DNA of 40,357 nucleotides from Candidatus Moraniibacteriota bacterium (GTDB lineage Bacteria > Patescibacteriota > Minisyncoccia > JAHIHE01 > JAGLIN01). The DNA lies in contig DAOWDS010000029.1 of assembly GCA_030638895.1 (NCBI GenBank), positions 1 through 40,357 on the forward strand. The letters run 5' to 3'. Position numbers and translations under genes: made by a program. Position 1 is the first letter of the stretch. Every line of letters starts with the position of its first letter. Positions 31,551 through 40,357 of this stretch are shown piece by piece. Below the pieces are notes generated by a model that had not been told where the DNA came from, made no database searches, and worked only from the letters and a program-made list of their open reading frames with translations.

Positions 31551-32189
31551 ATGGCACGAATTTTAGTTTTTGGGGATAGTATAACTTATGGGGCCTGGGA
31601 TGCGATAAGGGGGGGGTGGGCAAATAGATTGAAAAGTTTTTGTATGGAAAGAGAATTAGAAAATCCAGAATTTGATTATCCTGTTTATAATCTTGGAATT
31701 TCCGGAGATAATTCAAGAGAGATGGTAAAAAGATTTGAATTTGAAGCAAGTCAGAGGCTAGAAGAAGATGAACCAATAATTATATTTGCGATTGGTATAA
31801 ATGATTCTCAATTTGTTAAAAGCGAGGATGACTTTAGAGTTCCTAAAAATGAATTCAGAAAAAATATAGAGCAACTAATAAAGTTTTCTAGAAAATTTTC
31901 TTCAAAAATAGTTTTTATTGGACTTACTGCTGTTGATGAGTTAAAAGTAAATCCTAATCCATGGGATAATAATAAGTCATATAAGAATGAATATATAGAA
32001 AAATATGATTTTATTATAAAATCTATCTGCAAAGAGAAAAAAATACATTTTATAAATATATATGAAGAATTTAATAAACTGGATTATAAAAAATTATTAG
32101 AAGACGGATTGCATCCGAATTTAGAGGGGCATCAGAAAATGTTTGAGATTGTGATAGATTTTTTGATGGAGAGGGGAATTGTAAAATAA
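31551..32189 (+). CDS. SGNH/GDSL-family hydrolase
   Basis: This 212-residue esterase or deacetylase-type enzyme has the four SGNH blocks intact: FGDSITYG with nucleophile S10, the Gly block LGISGDN, FAIGIND with the oxyanion-hole Asn, and DGLHPN with the catalytic Asp and His near the end. There is no signal peptide, so it should act in the cytoplasm or leave by an unusual route. Substrates in this family range from lipids to acetylated sugars and cannot be told from sequence. It sits between a peptidoglycan synthase and an envelope macroglobulin, separated from both by palindromic repeats, so co-transcription is uncertain. A run of seven G near 31610 encodes its GGW segment. Confidence 0.9.
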   Translation: MARILVFGDSITYGAWDAIRGGWANRLKSFCMERELENPEFDYPVYNLGISGDNSREMVKRFEFEASQRLEEDEPIIIFAIGINDSQFVKSEDDFRVPKNEFRKNIEQLIKFSRKFSSKIVFIGLTAVDELKVNPNPWDNNKSYKNEYIEKYDFIIKSICKEKKIHFINIYEEFNKLDYKKLLEDGLHPNLEGHQKMFEIVIDFLMERGIVK

Positions 32190-32200
32190 ATTGTTTAATG

Positions 32201-32346
32201 CGGGAACTGTTTTGTAAACAGTTTCCAATGTTTCCCAAGCAAATAATATTTATCAAACATTCTATCCACAATAAAAACGCAAAACGGTAAGATAAAAATT
32301 ACTGAAACTTAAAAACAAAAAGAACTGTTTACAAAACAGTTCCCAC
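32201..32346. repeat. Palindromic (REPIN/MITE-like) element
   Basis: The left arm GGGAACTGTTTTGTAAACAG and right arm GAACTGTTTACAAAACAGTTCCC are inverted copies. Each is a hairpin by itself (AACTGTTT ... AAACAGTT). The ~146-bp unit has an AT-rich core and no ORF. It occupies most of the 230-base gap before the macroglobulin gene. Confidence 0.8.
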
Positions 32347-32419
32347 GGAGATATGGTGGTATTACTTTAAATTCTGAGTTTTAAATAAAACAAATGTATT
32401 AATCCATAAAAACAAAAAT

Positions 32420-35400
32420 ATGACAAAGAAAATTTTTACAAAAATGCATGATTATTTTCTTCGGAATAAGAAAAGATCAATTGCCATTGTTTTATTCTTG
32501 TTTATCCTATTGGTTAGCGGGATACTTTTTTTAACAAAAGACAGAAGGTCGGATTTTTTAAATCCGCGTTCTGAATACGCGCAGGTCTATTCTATTGTAA
32601 ACGACAAAATCTCTCAAAGCGCGAATATTGCCATTAATCTTCCCGCGAATATGAAAATTAGCAAGGCGGAGGCTCAGAATAGCATTAAATTTTCACCGGA
32701 AATAAAAGGAATATGGATAGAAACAGCAGAAAAGGAAAAAATTATCTTCAAACCGGAAGAAAAACTGAAACTTAACAGATATTATTCAGTTATTTTGGAA
32801 ATCGCGGATAGCTCTATCGGCGGAGATTTTCTCATTGTTGATGATCCGAAAGTTTTGACTGTTTTCCCGAAAGCTAATTCCGAAGCAAGCGAGGATTCAG
32901 AAATTACGGTAATGTTTAATAGGCCGATGGTGCCGATAACAACACTGGATGTTTTGGCGGATTTTGACATTCCCATAGAGATTAGTCCTGCGACGGCAGG
33001 CAAATTTAAATGGATTGGAACAAGAACTGTTCAGTTTGTTGCAGATGAAAGGCTGGCGCGCTCTTCAAACTACACGGTTAAAATAAAATCCGATTTTGTT
33101 TCTATGGACGGATTAAAGATAGGCGATTTTGAGCACAAATTTCAAACAAGAGCTTTGCGATATCTTTCTACTGACAATAGCGTTGTTATTTACAATAGTC
33201 CAATTAGAGTAGCATTTAATCAGCCAGTTGATCTGAAAAAAACAATTAATGAAATTACGCTTAAAAATGTTACCGATAATAATAAACAAATTGATTTTAT
33301 CGCCGAATATGGAACTAAAAGTATTTATAATAAAGAAAATAAAAAATATGAAAATATAACCGACGAAGCTGTAATTTTAATTTATAATAAAAAAGATAGG
33401 CATGGCAGAGGAAAGCTGTGGGATTTTAACAGTAGCTATTATTTTAATATTGAGAAGATTTATCCGCAAGAAGGAGATATTATTCTTGAAGAAGCGCGAC
33501 AGTTGACAATTGCTGTTTCCGGAGAAATTAAGCAAGTCAGCGCTTCTTCGGAAAGGACAAGTTTTTCTTCTTCTGATTTCTTTGATCCGCAGGGAAAACT
33601 ATGGATTGAATTTTATGAAGATATTGATTTGGCAAAAAGCGGGATAAGCGCTGACAAAATGACAGAAATCGGCTACGGGGAAAAGTGCAAAGATGAAAAC
33701 GAGAATTTAAAATTCTCAGGGAGCGTAGAATGTGAAAAAGGGGACGATCAAAAGAGAATTTACCTGACATTTAATTATGGCAAGATCAATAATTTAGATG
33801 CTTTAAAATTAAACATTAACGCAATCGTAAGCAGCAAAGGGTTTAAACTTAACGTTAAGCCGATTATAAAAGATATTAAAATAATTCCTAAATTAAAAAT
33901 ATTAAAAACTATTCCCGAATACAACGAGAGCAATGCCAGTTTAAGTGAATTTATAATTTGTTCTAATAGTCCGTTGACAGTTCCAGCAAAAGAGGATATC
34001 AGCGATTATATTAAAGCTAATCCGGGTTTTGAGTTTAAATATTGGAACAGACCGATAAAAATTACTGAAAATAATGTAAAATATCGCAAATGCCGTGTTA
34101 GCGAGTTTGAAACTAAAATTTCTTATGGATTAATGCCAGAGAATGACTACAGCATAGAAGTTAAAGCCATAGATGATTTTGGAGAAAAGGAAACAATAAA
34201 TAAAATATTTAAAACAGGAAAGATGCCAGAGCGCTATCTTAATTTTCATAATTTTCAAAGGCAATACAGCATTACAACTCCAGACAAAACCAAGCTAACT
34301 TACGCTGTTGAAAATATGGATTACGTTAATTTACATATCTGTAAATTAAAGCCGCAAGATATGCTTTATTATCTAGAGAACAAGCCGTCTTATACAAGCT
34401 CTGCTTATTCAATCGGAAATTGCGAAAAAGTTATCAGCAAGAAAATAGAATTGCAAAAAAAATATTGGGTCAAAAATTATTTTACGGTTGACCTTGAAGA
34501 TCATCTGAAAGATCCTCTGGGGCATTACATCCTGACTTTTTCGCATCCTGATTATAAAACAAGATCAAGATATGACAAAGATAAAAAACAGGTATATGAA
34601 AGAACTTATTTAACCGTGACAAATCTTGGCATTGTGGAAAAAAGAGTTGAGATAAGAAATAGCGGAACTAATCAAGAGATTAATTTAAACAGTGAACAGC
34701 AAGCTAAATTAAAGAATATTTATTGGGTAACTAATTTGAAAAGCGCGAATCCGATTGAAGGAGCGGAAGTTCAGCTTTTTGAAGGTGTTAAAGAAAAATC
34801 TTCAGTCAAGATGAAAAAATTGTCTTCATATGTTACGAATAGATCGGGTATTGTTGAGACGGCGGTCGCTAATAATTTGCATGGAGTTGTTGTTACGAAC
34901 GGAAGCGACAGCGCTTTAATTTCTCGCTACGACAATAAGCTTGGCCATGGAAACATCGCCAGAACCGCCCAAAAAATATATTCATATACGGATCGGCCGA
35001 TTTATAAGCCTGGACAAGAGGTTTATATAAAAGGGCTTTACAGAATAGGATATGACGGCGACTATGAAATTTTTAGGGAGAAAAACATTCCGTTGAAAAT
35101 CTATAATAGCAAGAATGAAGAAATATTAAATCAAGAATTGGAAGTAAATGACTTCGGCACCTTCAACACAAAATTGATTTTAGATACAAAAGCTCCATTG
35201 GGCCGGTACAGGATTGATGTCAAAGGCGTGAACACCTATTTTGAGGTTGAGGAATATGTTCCGGCCTCGTTTAAAGTTGAAGCGCAGATAGATAAAGAAG
35301 AATATATTTCGGGCGATGTTTTTAATATGGAAATTGACGCCAGTTATTATTTTGGAGCGTCTGTTGAGGGTGGAGAGGTTGAATATAGCATTGGAAGCCA

Positions 35401-38400
35401 AAATTATTATTTTGACAAATATAAGGATGAATATTTCAATTTTGGATCGTCGTGGTATTATTGTTACGATTGCAGTTATGGGGATAAATTTATTTTGAGA
35501 AATAAAACCGAATTAGACAGTTCCGGCAAGGCTAAAATATCGCACCAGCTTGATCTGAATAAATTATTTGAAGACCAAGAAGATATAAAAAGCAAAATAT
35601 TTGTTGTTTATCTGACTGTTAAAAATTCCAACGGTCAGGCTGTTTCCGCGCAGAGATCGTTTATTGTCCATAGGGGAGAATATTATCTTGGGCTGAAAAC
35701 TGATAAATACTTTTTGAGTAAAAATGAATCTTTCAAAACCAAAGTAAAATCAATTAATACTGAAGGAAAAGAAATTTCCGTTCAAAACATTAAACTGCAA
35801 ATTAATAAGATAAAATGGGTTCAGAATAAAAGGAAAGAGGTTGACGGCGGATATTATTATAAATGGGAAAAGGAACTGGAATTGATTCAAGAAAAAACAG
35901 TCAGTACCAACCAAAACGGTGATTGGAGCGGAAACTTTTCTTTAGACAGAGAAGGGGAATATGAATTAAAGGCGGTAAGCAGAGATAATAGAGGAAATGT
36001 GATCACAAACAGATATAATATTTATGTTTATGGAGGTGCTCAAGTTGACATTAGAAGAACAAACGACACGGAACTGGAAATAGTTGTTGATAAAAGCAAT
36101 TTAAAGGTAGGCGATGAGGCGAAGATCATTATTAAATCTCCTTATAAAAAGGCTAAAGCGCTGATTAGTGTTGAAAGAGGAAAAGTTTTTAAATATGAAA
36201 TCGTTGATATTGATCAAAATCTTTACGATTATAAATTTAAGGTATTATCAAATTATACTCCTAACTTTTATGTCTCGGTAATTCTGCTTTCCGCGGATTC
36301 AGATCCTGATGTTAAATTCGGGCAAGTTGGATTTAAAGTTGACACAGAGAGGAGGGAATTGGATATTTCTGTCCAGTCTGATAAAAAAACATATTTGCCG
36401 GGAGAAGAAGTAGTATTGAATTTTAATTCAAAAGATTACGCGGGCAATCCCGTGGAAACGGAATTTTCAGTGGCGGTTGCCGATTTGAGCGTTCTGGCGT
36501 TGAAAGGAAACCCAAAGAAAAATCCGCTCGTGTTTTTTTACGGCGGATTTCCTTTGACAATCTCAACTTCCAGCAATTTGGAAAATATTCTTTACGAAGT
36601 TGATATTGCCAGTGAAACTAAGGGCGGCGGCGGAGCGGAGTCAGAGGACCTGGCAAAGAAGAAGAGAGGAATTTTCAAAGATACCGCTTTATGGCAAGCG
36701 GTCGTTAGAACGGACCAGAACGGACAAGCGGAAATAAAATTTACTTTGCCAGATAATTTAACCACTTGGCAAATTGAGTCAATCGGAATCAGCAAGGATA
36801 CAAAATTAGGCGTTGATTATCAGGAATTTATCGCGCGCAAGAATGTAATGCTTGTTCCGCTAAAGCCGCGTTTCATAGTTCCCGGAGATGAATTTTATCT
36901 GGGCGCGAAAATTTTCAATCAGACCGATAAAATGCAAAATTTGAAAGTTGAATTTTCCAGCGGGACATTATCCTTGAGAAATGATCAAAGCAAAAAAAGC
37001 GTTCAAATAGAAGCAAATGAATCAAAAACTGTCTACTTTAATGTCACGGCTGATTCGTCCAAGCAAAATGGATCTCACCGGTTTATTCTGTCCGCTAAAA
37101 ATAGCGCTTACGAAGACACCGTGGAAAACACTATCAAGATAACAAGAAATGACACTTACGAGGCGACAGCGATGGCGGGATACTCAAACGCGGCTCTTGT
37201 CAAAGAATTTGTTTATTTGCCTGAAAATATTGTCGGAGACAAAGGCGGACTGACTGTTCAGAGCAGCGCTACTCTGGCTGTTTTCTTGTCAGACGCCTTA
37301 AATTATTTAATGGCTTATCCTTATGGATGCAGCGAGCAAATTGCCAGCAAGCTTGATTCGATCGCGATCGTTAAAAAGGGATTGAATCTAAAAAATATCG
37401 GCGATAAATTTGAATTGGAAGACATTGAATTTGACGGGCGGAAATGGACAATAGACGAGGTTGTGGAGATCGGACTGGCAAGGATCTATGAAAATCAAAA
37501 ATCTAACGGAGGATTTGCGTATTATCCGGATGGAGATCCGAGCATATATTTAACATTGCATATAACTGATACTCTAAAAGATTTGAAAGACGCGGGATAC
37601 GAGATAAATGATAACAGTTTAAAGCGAGCTTTTGTCTATATTAATAATACGGTGAGTTACGATAAAAATTTGCAGAAAAATAAGGACTTGGTTATTTTGG
37701 CAACTAATTCTTTGCTGGAAATTAGAGATTATGGAAAGATCAATCCCAGCTTGATAAGCTATATAAAAAGACTGAGAAACGACAAGTTGTTTCTTAATGA
37801 ACAAGTTAGCAATACTTCTCTCACTACTTTAGCTGTGATGCTAAGTGATAATGAAAATATTTTTGGCAAGGAATACAAAAATGAAGTGTTTAATATTCTG
37901 GAAAATAGAATTGACATTGATTCTCGCGGAGCATTCCTGCCATCCGGCAAAAATGTGATTTGGCAATATTATGGAACGCAAACCAAAGATACCGCTTTAT
38001 TGCTTAAAGCTTTGTCAAAAGACGAGAGGGATAATGAGATTCTAGACAAGATCCTGCGCTGGCTGTTGCGAAGCCGTGGCAAAGACGGATCGTGGGGTTC
38101 AACAAATAATACTATTTCTGTTATTGACGCGATGACCGACTATCTTATTTGGCAAAGGGAAACTGAGTCTGAATTTACTTTAAAAGTTCTGCTTGATAGC
38201 AAGGAAAAACAGTCTTTTGATTATAACGCGCAGACGATTCTTAATCAAAACAGTTTAGAAATTTCAGTAAGCGAATTGGGACTTGGATCTTTCAGTTCGC
38301 TTATCTTTGAAAAGACAAACCATAATAAACTAAATAATAACTTCTATTACGACATTTCTTTGAAATATTTTTTGCCTGTTGATACAATTCCTCCGCGAGA

Positions 38401-38866
38401 CGAAGGGTTTTCGATCACGCGCGAATTTTATCATCTAGAAGACAAAGAAGGAGAAAGTCCTATTACACAGGCAAGCCCAGGAGATGTGCTACGCGGACAA
38501 ATCAAAGTGTTTGTTCCCGAAGGCAGAAACTTTGTCGCGGTAGAAGATTTCATTCCCGCGGGAGTGGAGCTGATTAATTTCAACTTGAACACAGAGGATA
38601 AATCTCTTTTAGCGGAAGAGCAAAATGATCAAGACTGGTGGCGCGATTACTACAATAACAAAAAATTGCGTCCAAGTATGAAAGAACTAAGAGACGACCG
38701 CTTGTTCCTCTTTAAGGAAAATCTTCCTGCCGGAGAGTATGAATACGATTATTTCGTCCGCGTTTTAATCCCCGGCAAATTTCATCATCTCCCAGCCGTT
38801 GTCTCCGAAATGTACTTTCCCGAAAATTTCGCCAGAACAAGCGGGAGGTATTTTGAGGTGAAGTAG
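32420..38866 (+). CDS. Alpha-2-macroglobulin family protein with thioester motif
   Basis: This is a giant 2148-residue envelope protein. A basic N-terminus and one membrane helix (about 20-40) anchor it; there is no lipobox, unlike E. coli YfhM. A long series of beta-sandwich (MG-type) domains follows, including the conserved YTDRPIYKPGQEVYIKG segment. A likely bait region near 1383-1410 is Gly- and charge-rich (ETKGGGGAESEDLAKKKR). Then comes the helical thioester domain with YGCSEQ, where C1637 and Q1640 would form the reactive thioester, and a C-terminal receptor-like domain ending ARTSGRYFEVK. Bacterial macroglobulins are thought to trap foreign proteases that cut the bait, protecting the cell surface, often with a class A PBP that repairs the wall. 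Here such a PBP lies two genes upstream. The DNA looks richer in G+C than the first half of the window. Confidence 0.94.
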   Translation: MTKKIFTKMHDYFLRNKKRSIAIVLFLFILLVSGILFLTKDRRSDFLNPRSEYAQVYSIVNDKISQSANIAINLPANMKISKAEAQNSIKFSPEIKGIWIETAEKEKIIFKPEEKLKLNRYYSVILEIADSSIGGDFLIVDDPKVLTVFPKANSEASEDSEITVMFNRPMVPITTLDVLADFDIPIEISPATAGKFKWIGTRTVQFVADERLARSSNYTVKIKSDFVSMDGLKIGDFEHKFQTRALRYLSTDNSVVIYNSPIRVAFNQPVDLKKTINEITLKNVTDNNKQIDFIAEYGTKSIYNKENKKYENITDEAVILIYNKKDRHGRGKLWDFNSSYYFNIEKIYPQEGDIILEEARQLTIAVSGEIKQVSASSERTSFSSSDFFDPQGKLWIEFYEDIDLAKSGISADKMTEIGYGEKCKDENENLKFSGSVECEKGDDQKRIYLTFNYGKINNLDALKLNINAIVSSKGFKLNVKPIIKDIKIIPKLKILKTIPEYNESNASLSEFIICSNSPLTVPAKEDISDYIKANPGFEFKYWNRPIKITENNVKYRKCRVSEFETKISYGLMPENDYSIEVKAIDDFGEKETINKIFKTGKMPERYLNFHNFQRQYSITTPDKTKLTYAVENMDYVNLHICKLKPQDMLYYLENKPSYTSSAYSIGNCEKVISKKIELQKKYWVKNYFTVDLEDHLKDPLGHYILTFSHPDYKTRSRYDKDKKQVYERTYLTVTNLGIVEKRVEIRNSGTNQEINLNSEQQAKLKNIYWVTNLKSANPIEGAEVQLFEGVKEKSSVKMKKLSSYVTNRSGIVETAVANNLHGVVVTNGSDSALISRYDNKLGHGNIARTAQKIYSYTDRPIYKPGQEVYIKGLYRIGYDGDYEIFREKNIPLKIYNSKNEEILNQELEVNDFGTFNTKLILDTKAPLGRYRIDVKGVNTYFEVEEYVPASFKVEAQIDKEEYISGDVFNMEIDASYYFGASVEGGEVEYSIGSQNYYFDKYKDEYFNFGSSWYYCYDCSYGDKFILRNKTELDSSGKAKISHQLDLNKLFEDQEDIKSKIFVVYLTVKNSNGQAVSAQRSFIVHRGEYYLGLKTDKYFLSKNESFKTKVKSINTEGKEISVQNIKLQINKIKWVQNKRKEVDGGYYYKWEKELELIQEKTVSTNQNGDWSGNFSLDREGEYELKAVSRDNRGNVITNRYNIYVYGGAQVDIRRTNDTELEIVVDKSNLKVGDEAKIIIKSPYKKAKALISVERGKVFKYEIVDIDQNLYDYKFKVLSNYTPNFYVSVILLSADSDPDVKFGQVGFKVDTERRELDISVQSDKKTYLPGEEVVLNFNSKDYAGNPVETEFSVAVADLSVLALKGNPKKNPLVFFYGGFPLTISTSSNLENILYEVDIASETKGGGGAESEDLAKKKRGIFKDTALWQAVVRTDQNGQAEIKFTLPDNLTTWQIESIGISKDTKLGVDYQEFIARKNVMLVPLKPRFIVPGDEFYLGAKIFNQTDKMQNLKVEFSSGTLSLRNDQSKKSVQIEANESKTVYFNVTADSSKQNGSHRFILSAKNSAYEDTVENTIKITRNDTYEATAMAGYSNAALVKEFVYLPENIVGDKGGLTVQSSATLAVFLSDALNYLMAYPYGCSEQIASKLDSIAIVKKGLNLKNIGDKFELEDIEFDGRKWTIDEVVEIGLARIYENQKSNGGFAYYPDGDPSIYLTLHITDTLKDLKDAGYEINDNSLKRAFVYINNTVSYDKNLQKNKDLVILATNSLLEIRDYGKINPSLISYIKRLRNDKLFLNEQVSNTSLTTLAVMLSDNENIFGKEYKNEVFNILENRIDIDSRGAFLPSGKNVIWQYYGTQTKDTALLLKALSKDERDNEILDKILRWLLRSRGKDGSWGSTNNTISVIDAMTDYLIWQRETESEFTLKVLLDSKEKQSFDYNAQTILNQNSLEISVSELGLGSFSSLIFEKTNHNKLNNNFYYDISLKYFLPVDTIPPRDEGFSITREFYHLEDKEGESPITQASPGDVLRGQIKVFVPEGRNFVAVEDFIPAGVELINFNLNTEDKSLLAEEQNDQDWWRDYYNNKKLRPSMKELRDDRLFLFKENLPAGEYEYDYFVRVLIPGKFHHLPAVVSEMYFPENFARTSGRYFEVK

Positions 38867-38885
38867 GGAGTTTGGAATTATTCCG

Positions 38886-38911
38886 CCCAAGGCGCAATTG
38901 TCCGCCTTGGG
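38886..38911. terminator. Hairpin after the macroglobulin gene, possible terminator
   Basis: CCCAAGGCG and CGCCTTGGG form a 9-bp stem with an 8-base loop, 20 bases after the stop codon. A second small hairpin (CCAGC...GCTGG) follows at 38918-38932. Neither is followed by a T-run, so they may be repeat elements or mRNA 3'-end stabilisers instead. Confidence 0.4.
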
Positions 38912-38931
38912 AGGAGACCAGCTCTGGGCTG

Positions 38932-38958
38932 GGAATTATGAATCAGGAATTATGAATC
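38932..38958. repeat. Two direct copies of a 13-base sequence
   Basis: GGAATTATGAATC occurs twice with a period of 14 bases, in the noncoding gap before the AbiE operon. Confidence 0.8.
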
Positions 38959-38970
38959 GCGTAAATTTAA

Positions 38971-39009
38971 CTGTCATTCTGGAGGGAGTGGAACGACCGA
39001 TAGAATCCC
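38971..39009. repeat. Half of a GTCATTCTG-type repeat
   Basis: TGTCATTCTGGAGGGAGTGG...GATAGAATCCC resembles the left end of the 28242 element (TGTCATTCTGAA...CAGAATC). No matching inverted right half is seen before the AbiE promoter, so this is a single REP-like copy. Confidence 0.5.
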
Positions 39010-39048
39010 GTTTTTACACTCTCTTGAGAGGAGTAAGTCTGCGCAATC

Positions 39049-39076
39049 TTGACAGTATTTTGATATAATATACAAT
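39049..39076 (+). promoter_or_regulatory. Promoter of the AbiE operon
   Basis: TTGACA (39049-39054), a 16-base spacer and TACAAT (39071-39076) lie 36 bases upstream of the antitoxin ATG. The predicted transcription start near 39083 falls inside the operator palindrome. An overlapping TATAAT (39064-39069) has no suitably spaced -35. Confidence 0.7.
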
Positions 39077-39078
39077 AG

Positions 39079-39100
39079 AAGTATACAAATTTGTATACTT
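39079..39100. promoter_or_regulatory. Perfect 22-bp palindrome, likely AbiEi operator
   Basis: The half-site AAGTATACAAA is followed at once by its exact reverse complement. It covers the predicted transcription start and ends 11 bases before the antitoxin start codon. AbiEi antitoxins of type IV systems repress their own promoter by binding inverted repeats, so this is the natural operator. Confidence 0.7.
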
Positions 39101-39111
39101 ATGTCAAAAAT

Positions 39112-39675
39112 ATGGCAAATATTACTCAAAAACTTAAAATTCTTACGGAGAGCAAAAAGACGGTTTTTCGTACTAAAAACTTGCAAAGCTTATGGGATGA
39201 AGATTACAGGAACACGGTCATTTATGCCAAAAGAATGGTGGTCAAAGGTTTAATCTTGAAATTGGCAAAAGGTTATTATGTTCTCAATAAGGAATACAGC
39301 GTTTACGAATTAGCCAATTTGATTATTTCTCCATCCTATGTTTCCTTTAATTCCGCTTTGCTTTTTAATGGTGTTTGTTTTCAAGTGAGCAACACCGTGC
39401 AAGCCGTTTCGCTTTTGAATTATCAAAAAGAAGTGGGGGATAGGATCTATAAATATCAATCAATGAAAAAAGATTTGTTTTTTAATGCGGAGGGGATTGA
39501 TTTTAAAAATAATGTCTCCGTGGCCAGTCCGGAGAGGGCCTTGCTTGATTCGTTTTATTTTGGTGTGGTGGCTAATGTGGACGACTGGGATAAAATAAAT
39601 AAAACTTACTTAAATAAGCTTGCGGGAAATTATCCCTTGAGTGTTCAGAAAAAAATAAAAGATTTAAAATTATGA
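39112..39675 (+). CDS. abiEi: AbiEi-type antitoxin of a type IV toxin-antitoxin system
   Basis: The track starts at a TTG (39091) inside the operator. The ATG at 39112 (MANITQKLKIL) gives 187 residues and fits the promoter. The N-terminal winged-helix domain (about 1-75) has the family pattern ending RMVVKGLILKLAKGYYVL. The C-terminal domain holds PSYVSFNSALLFNGV and SPERALLDSFYF, as in AbiEi/AbiGi antitoxins. In the studied AbiE systems this protein neutralises the toxin without a stable complex and represses the operon. It overlaps the toxin gene by four bases (ATGA). Confidence 0.88.
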   Translation: MANITQKLKILTESKKTVFRTKNLQSLWDEDYRNTVIYAKRMVVKGLILKLAKGYYVLNKEYSVYELANLIISPSYVSFNSALLFNGVCFQVSNTVQAVSLLNYQKEVGDRIYKYQSMKKDLFFNAEGIDFKNNVSVASPERALLDSFYFGVVANVDDWDKINKTYLNKLAGNYPLSVQKKIKDLKL

Positions 39676-40355
39676 CCAAAAAAAGTTTTGAATTAGATCG
39701 GCATAAAAGAGTTTTAACTGAAATTTTGATAGACATTATCAAACAATTAAATGGTAAGGTAATTTTTAAGGGTGGCACGGCGGCCATGATGTTTTATAAC
39801 TTGTCTCGGATGTCTCTTGATTTGGATTTTGACCTTTTGGAAGAATTGAGCGAGGAAGAAATTGATAATTTGAAGATTGTTATAAAAAAGCACGGCGAGA
39901 TTAAAGAATCCAAAAACAAAAGATTTACACTTTTCTTTTTGTTGGATTATGAGGCGAACTATCCTAACATAAAGTTAGAATTTAACAGGAGGCTTTGGAA
40001 AAACAACAGCTATGAAACTGTTTGGCTTTTAGGCGTAGAGATAAAAGTCGCTGATAAGAAAACAATGTTTTCCAACAAGCTGGTCGCGTTAAGCGAACGC
40101 AGAGCTTTGGCGGCCAGAGATCTTTTTGATGTTCATTATTTTTTGAAATTGGATTATCCTCTGAGCGAGGAGCTGATCAAAGAAAGGACAGATAAAACTT
40201 TGATCGAGTATCTTGAATATCTTAAGAAATTTATTATCAAAAATTACAGCTCCAAAAATGTTCTTCAAGGGCTTGGCAAGATTTTGGACGAGAGCCAGAA
40301 AAACTGGGCAAAGACCACCTTATTTCTGGGACAGTGGAGGAGTTGGAAGATTTAA
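39672..40355 (+). CDS. abiEii: AbiEii-type nucleotidyltransferase toxin
   Basis: This 227-residue protein of the AbiEii/AbiGii family has the nucleotidyltransferase motif FKGGTAAMMFYNLSRMSLDLDFDLL. Here GG(T), a conserved Arg-x-Ser and the two Asp of DLDFD are the nucleotide and metal site. A third motif, KLVALSERRALAARDLFDVHYF, follows near 135-160. Such toxins stop growth, some by adding nucleotides to tRNA ends, and give abortive phage resistance. The gene is complete: the TAA ends at 40355, shortly before the window edge, and an ATG overlapping it (TAATG) may start another gene outside the window. It is slightly short for the family (often 250-300). Confidence 0.88.
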   Translation: MTKKSFELDRHKRVLTEILIDIIKQLNGKVIFKGGTAAMMFYNLSRMSLDLDFDLLEELSEEEIDNLKIVIKKHGEIKESKNKRFTLFFLLDYEANYPNIKLEFNRRLWKNNSYETVWLLGVEIKVADKKTMFSNKLVALSERRALAARDLFDVHYFLKLDYPLSEELIKERTDKTLIEYLEYLKKFIIKNYSSKNVLQGLGKILDESQKNWAKTTLFLGQWRSWKI

Positions 40356-40357
40356 TG

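Noticed and set aside
35316-35498. Plus-strand ORF inside the macroglobulin
   Set aside because: It is an out-of-frame shadow of a 2148-residue gene with clear domain signatures.

Overview
The window looks like a piece of a reduced, AT-rich bacterial genome. The best guess is a Patescibacteria/CPR member of the Parcubacteria kind, placed from gene content and style rather than from a marker gene. The signs are triple lamin-tail-domain surface proteins, Lys/Asn/Ile-rich proteins, an almost complete lack of Shine-Dalgarno sequences (starts sit in contexts such as TTTTATG), many ATGA overlaps, and intergenic regions filled with self-complementary repeats. TGA ends at least eight clear genes, so the standard bacterial code applies.

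Layout. (1) 1-6122: the tail of an unknown gene, a large membrane-anchored LTD/OB protein, small proteins (one DUF192), YebC and RuvC. (2) 6189-13465: an apparent amidoligase/peptide-tag cluster. It holds a 7TM membrane protein, a RimK-related ATP-grasp fused to a RimB-like retropepsin, a second RimK-like ATP-grasp, a PP-loop protein resembling MurL (L-Glu epimerase), a DUF1704/MATCAP-like HEXXXH metallopeptidase and a cyanophycin-synthetase-like ATP-grasp. (3) 13590-24708: a glucan cluster. It holds a starch synthase fused to an APH/maltokinase-like kinase domain, signal peptidase I, two tandem GT4 glycosyltransferases, a small membrane protein, a GH57 glucanotransferase/amylase, a decayed nucleotidyltransferase fragment, a debranching-type (alpha/alpha)6 hydrolase and a ROK sugar kinase. 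(4) 24729-28031: an orphan HEXXH protein, a terminator, and on the minus strand a flavodoxin-like reductase, a broken RAYT transposase flanked by matching palindromes, and TyrRS. (5) 28398-38866: an envelope module with a class A PBP, an SGNH hydrolase and a 2148-residue alpha-2-macroglobulin with an intact CSEQ thioester motif. (6) 38867-40357: an AbiE-type type IV toxin-antitoxin pair behind a promoter carrying a perfect palindrome.

The strongest candidate for an under-described system is the 6189-13465 cluster. It combines three ligases that can add amino acids, one possible stereo-inverting enzyme and two unrelated peptidases that could remove what was added. This resembles a write/edit/erase peptide-tagging or peptide-metabolite pathway next to a membrane protein. 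The second is the GT5-kinase fusion at the head of the glucan cluster. The third is the set of REPIN/MITE-like palindromic elements together with a dying RAYT.

All calls rest on reading the sequence and the supplied ORF translations. No database search was possible.
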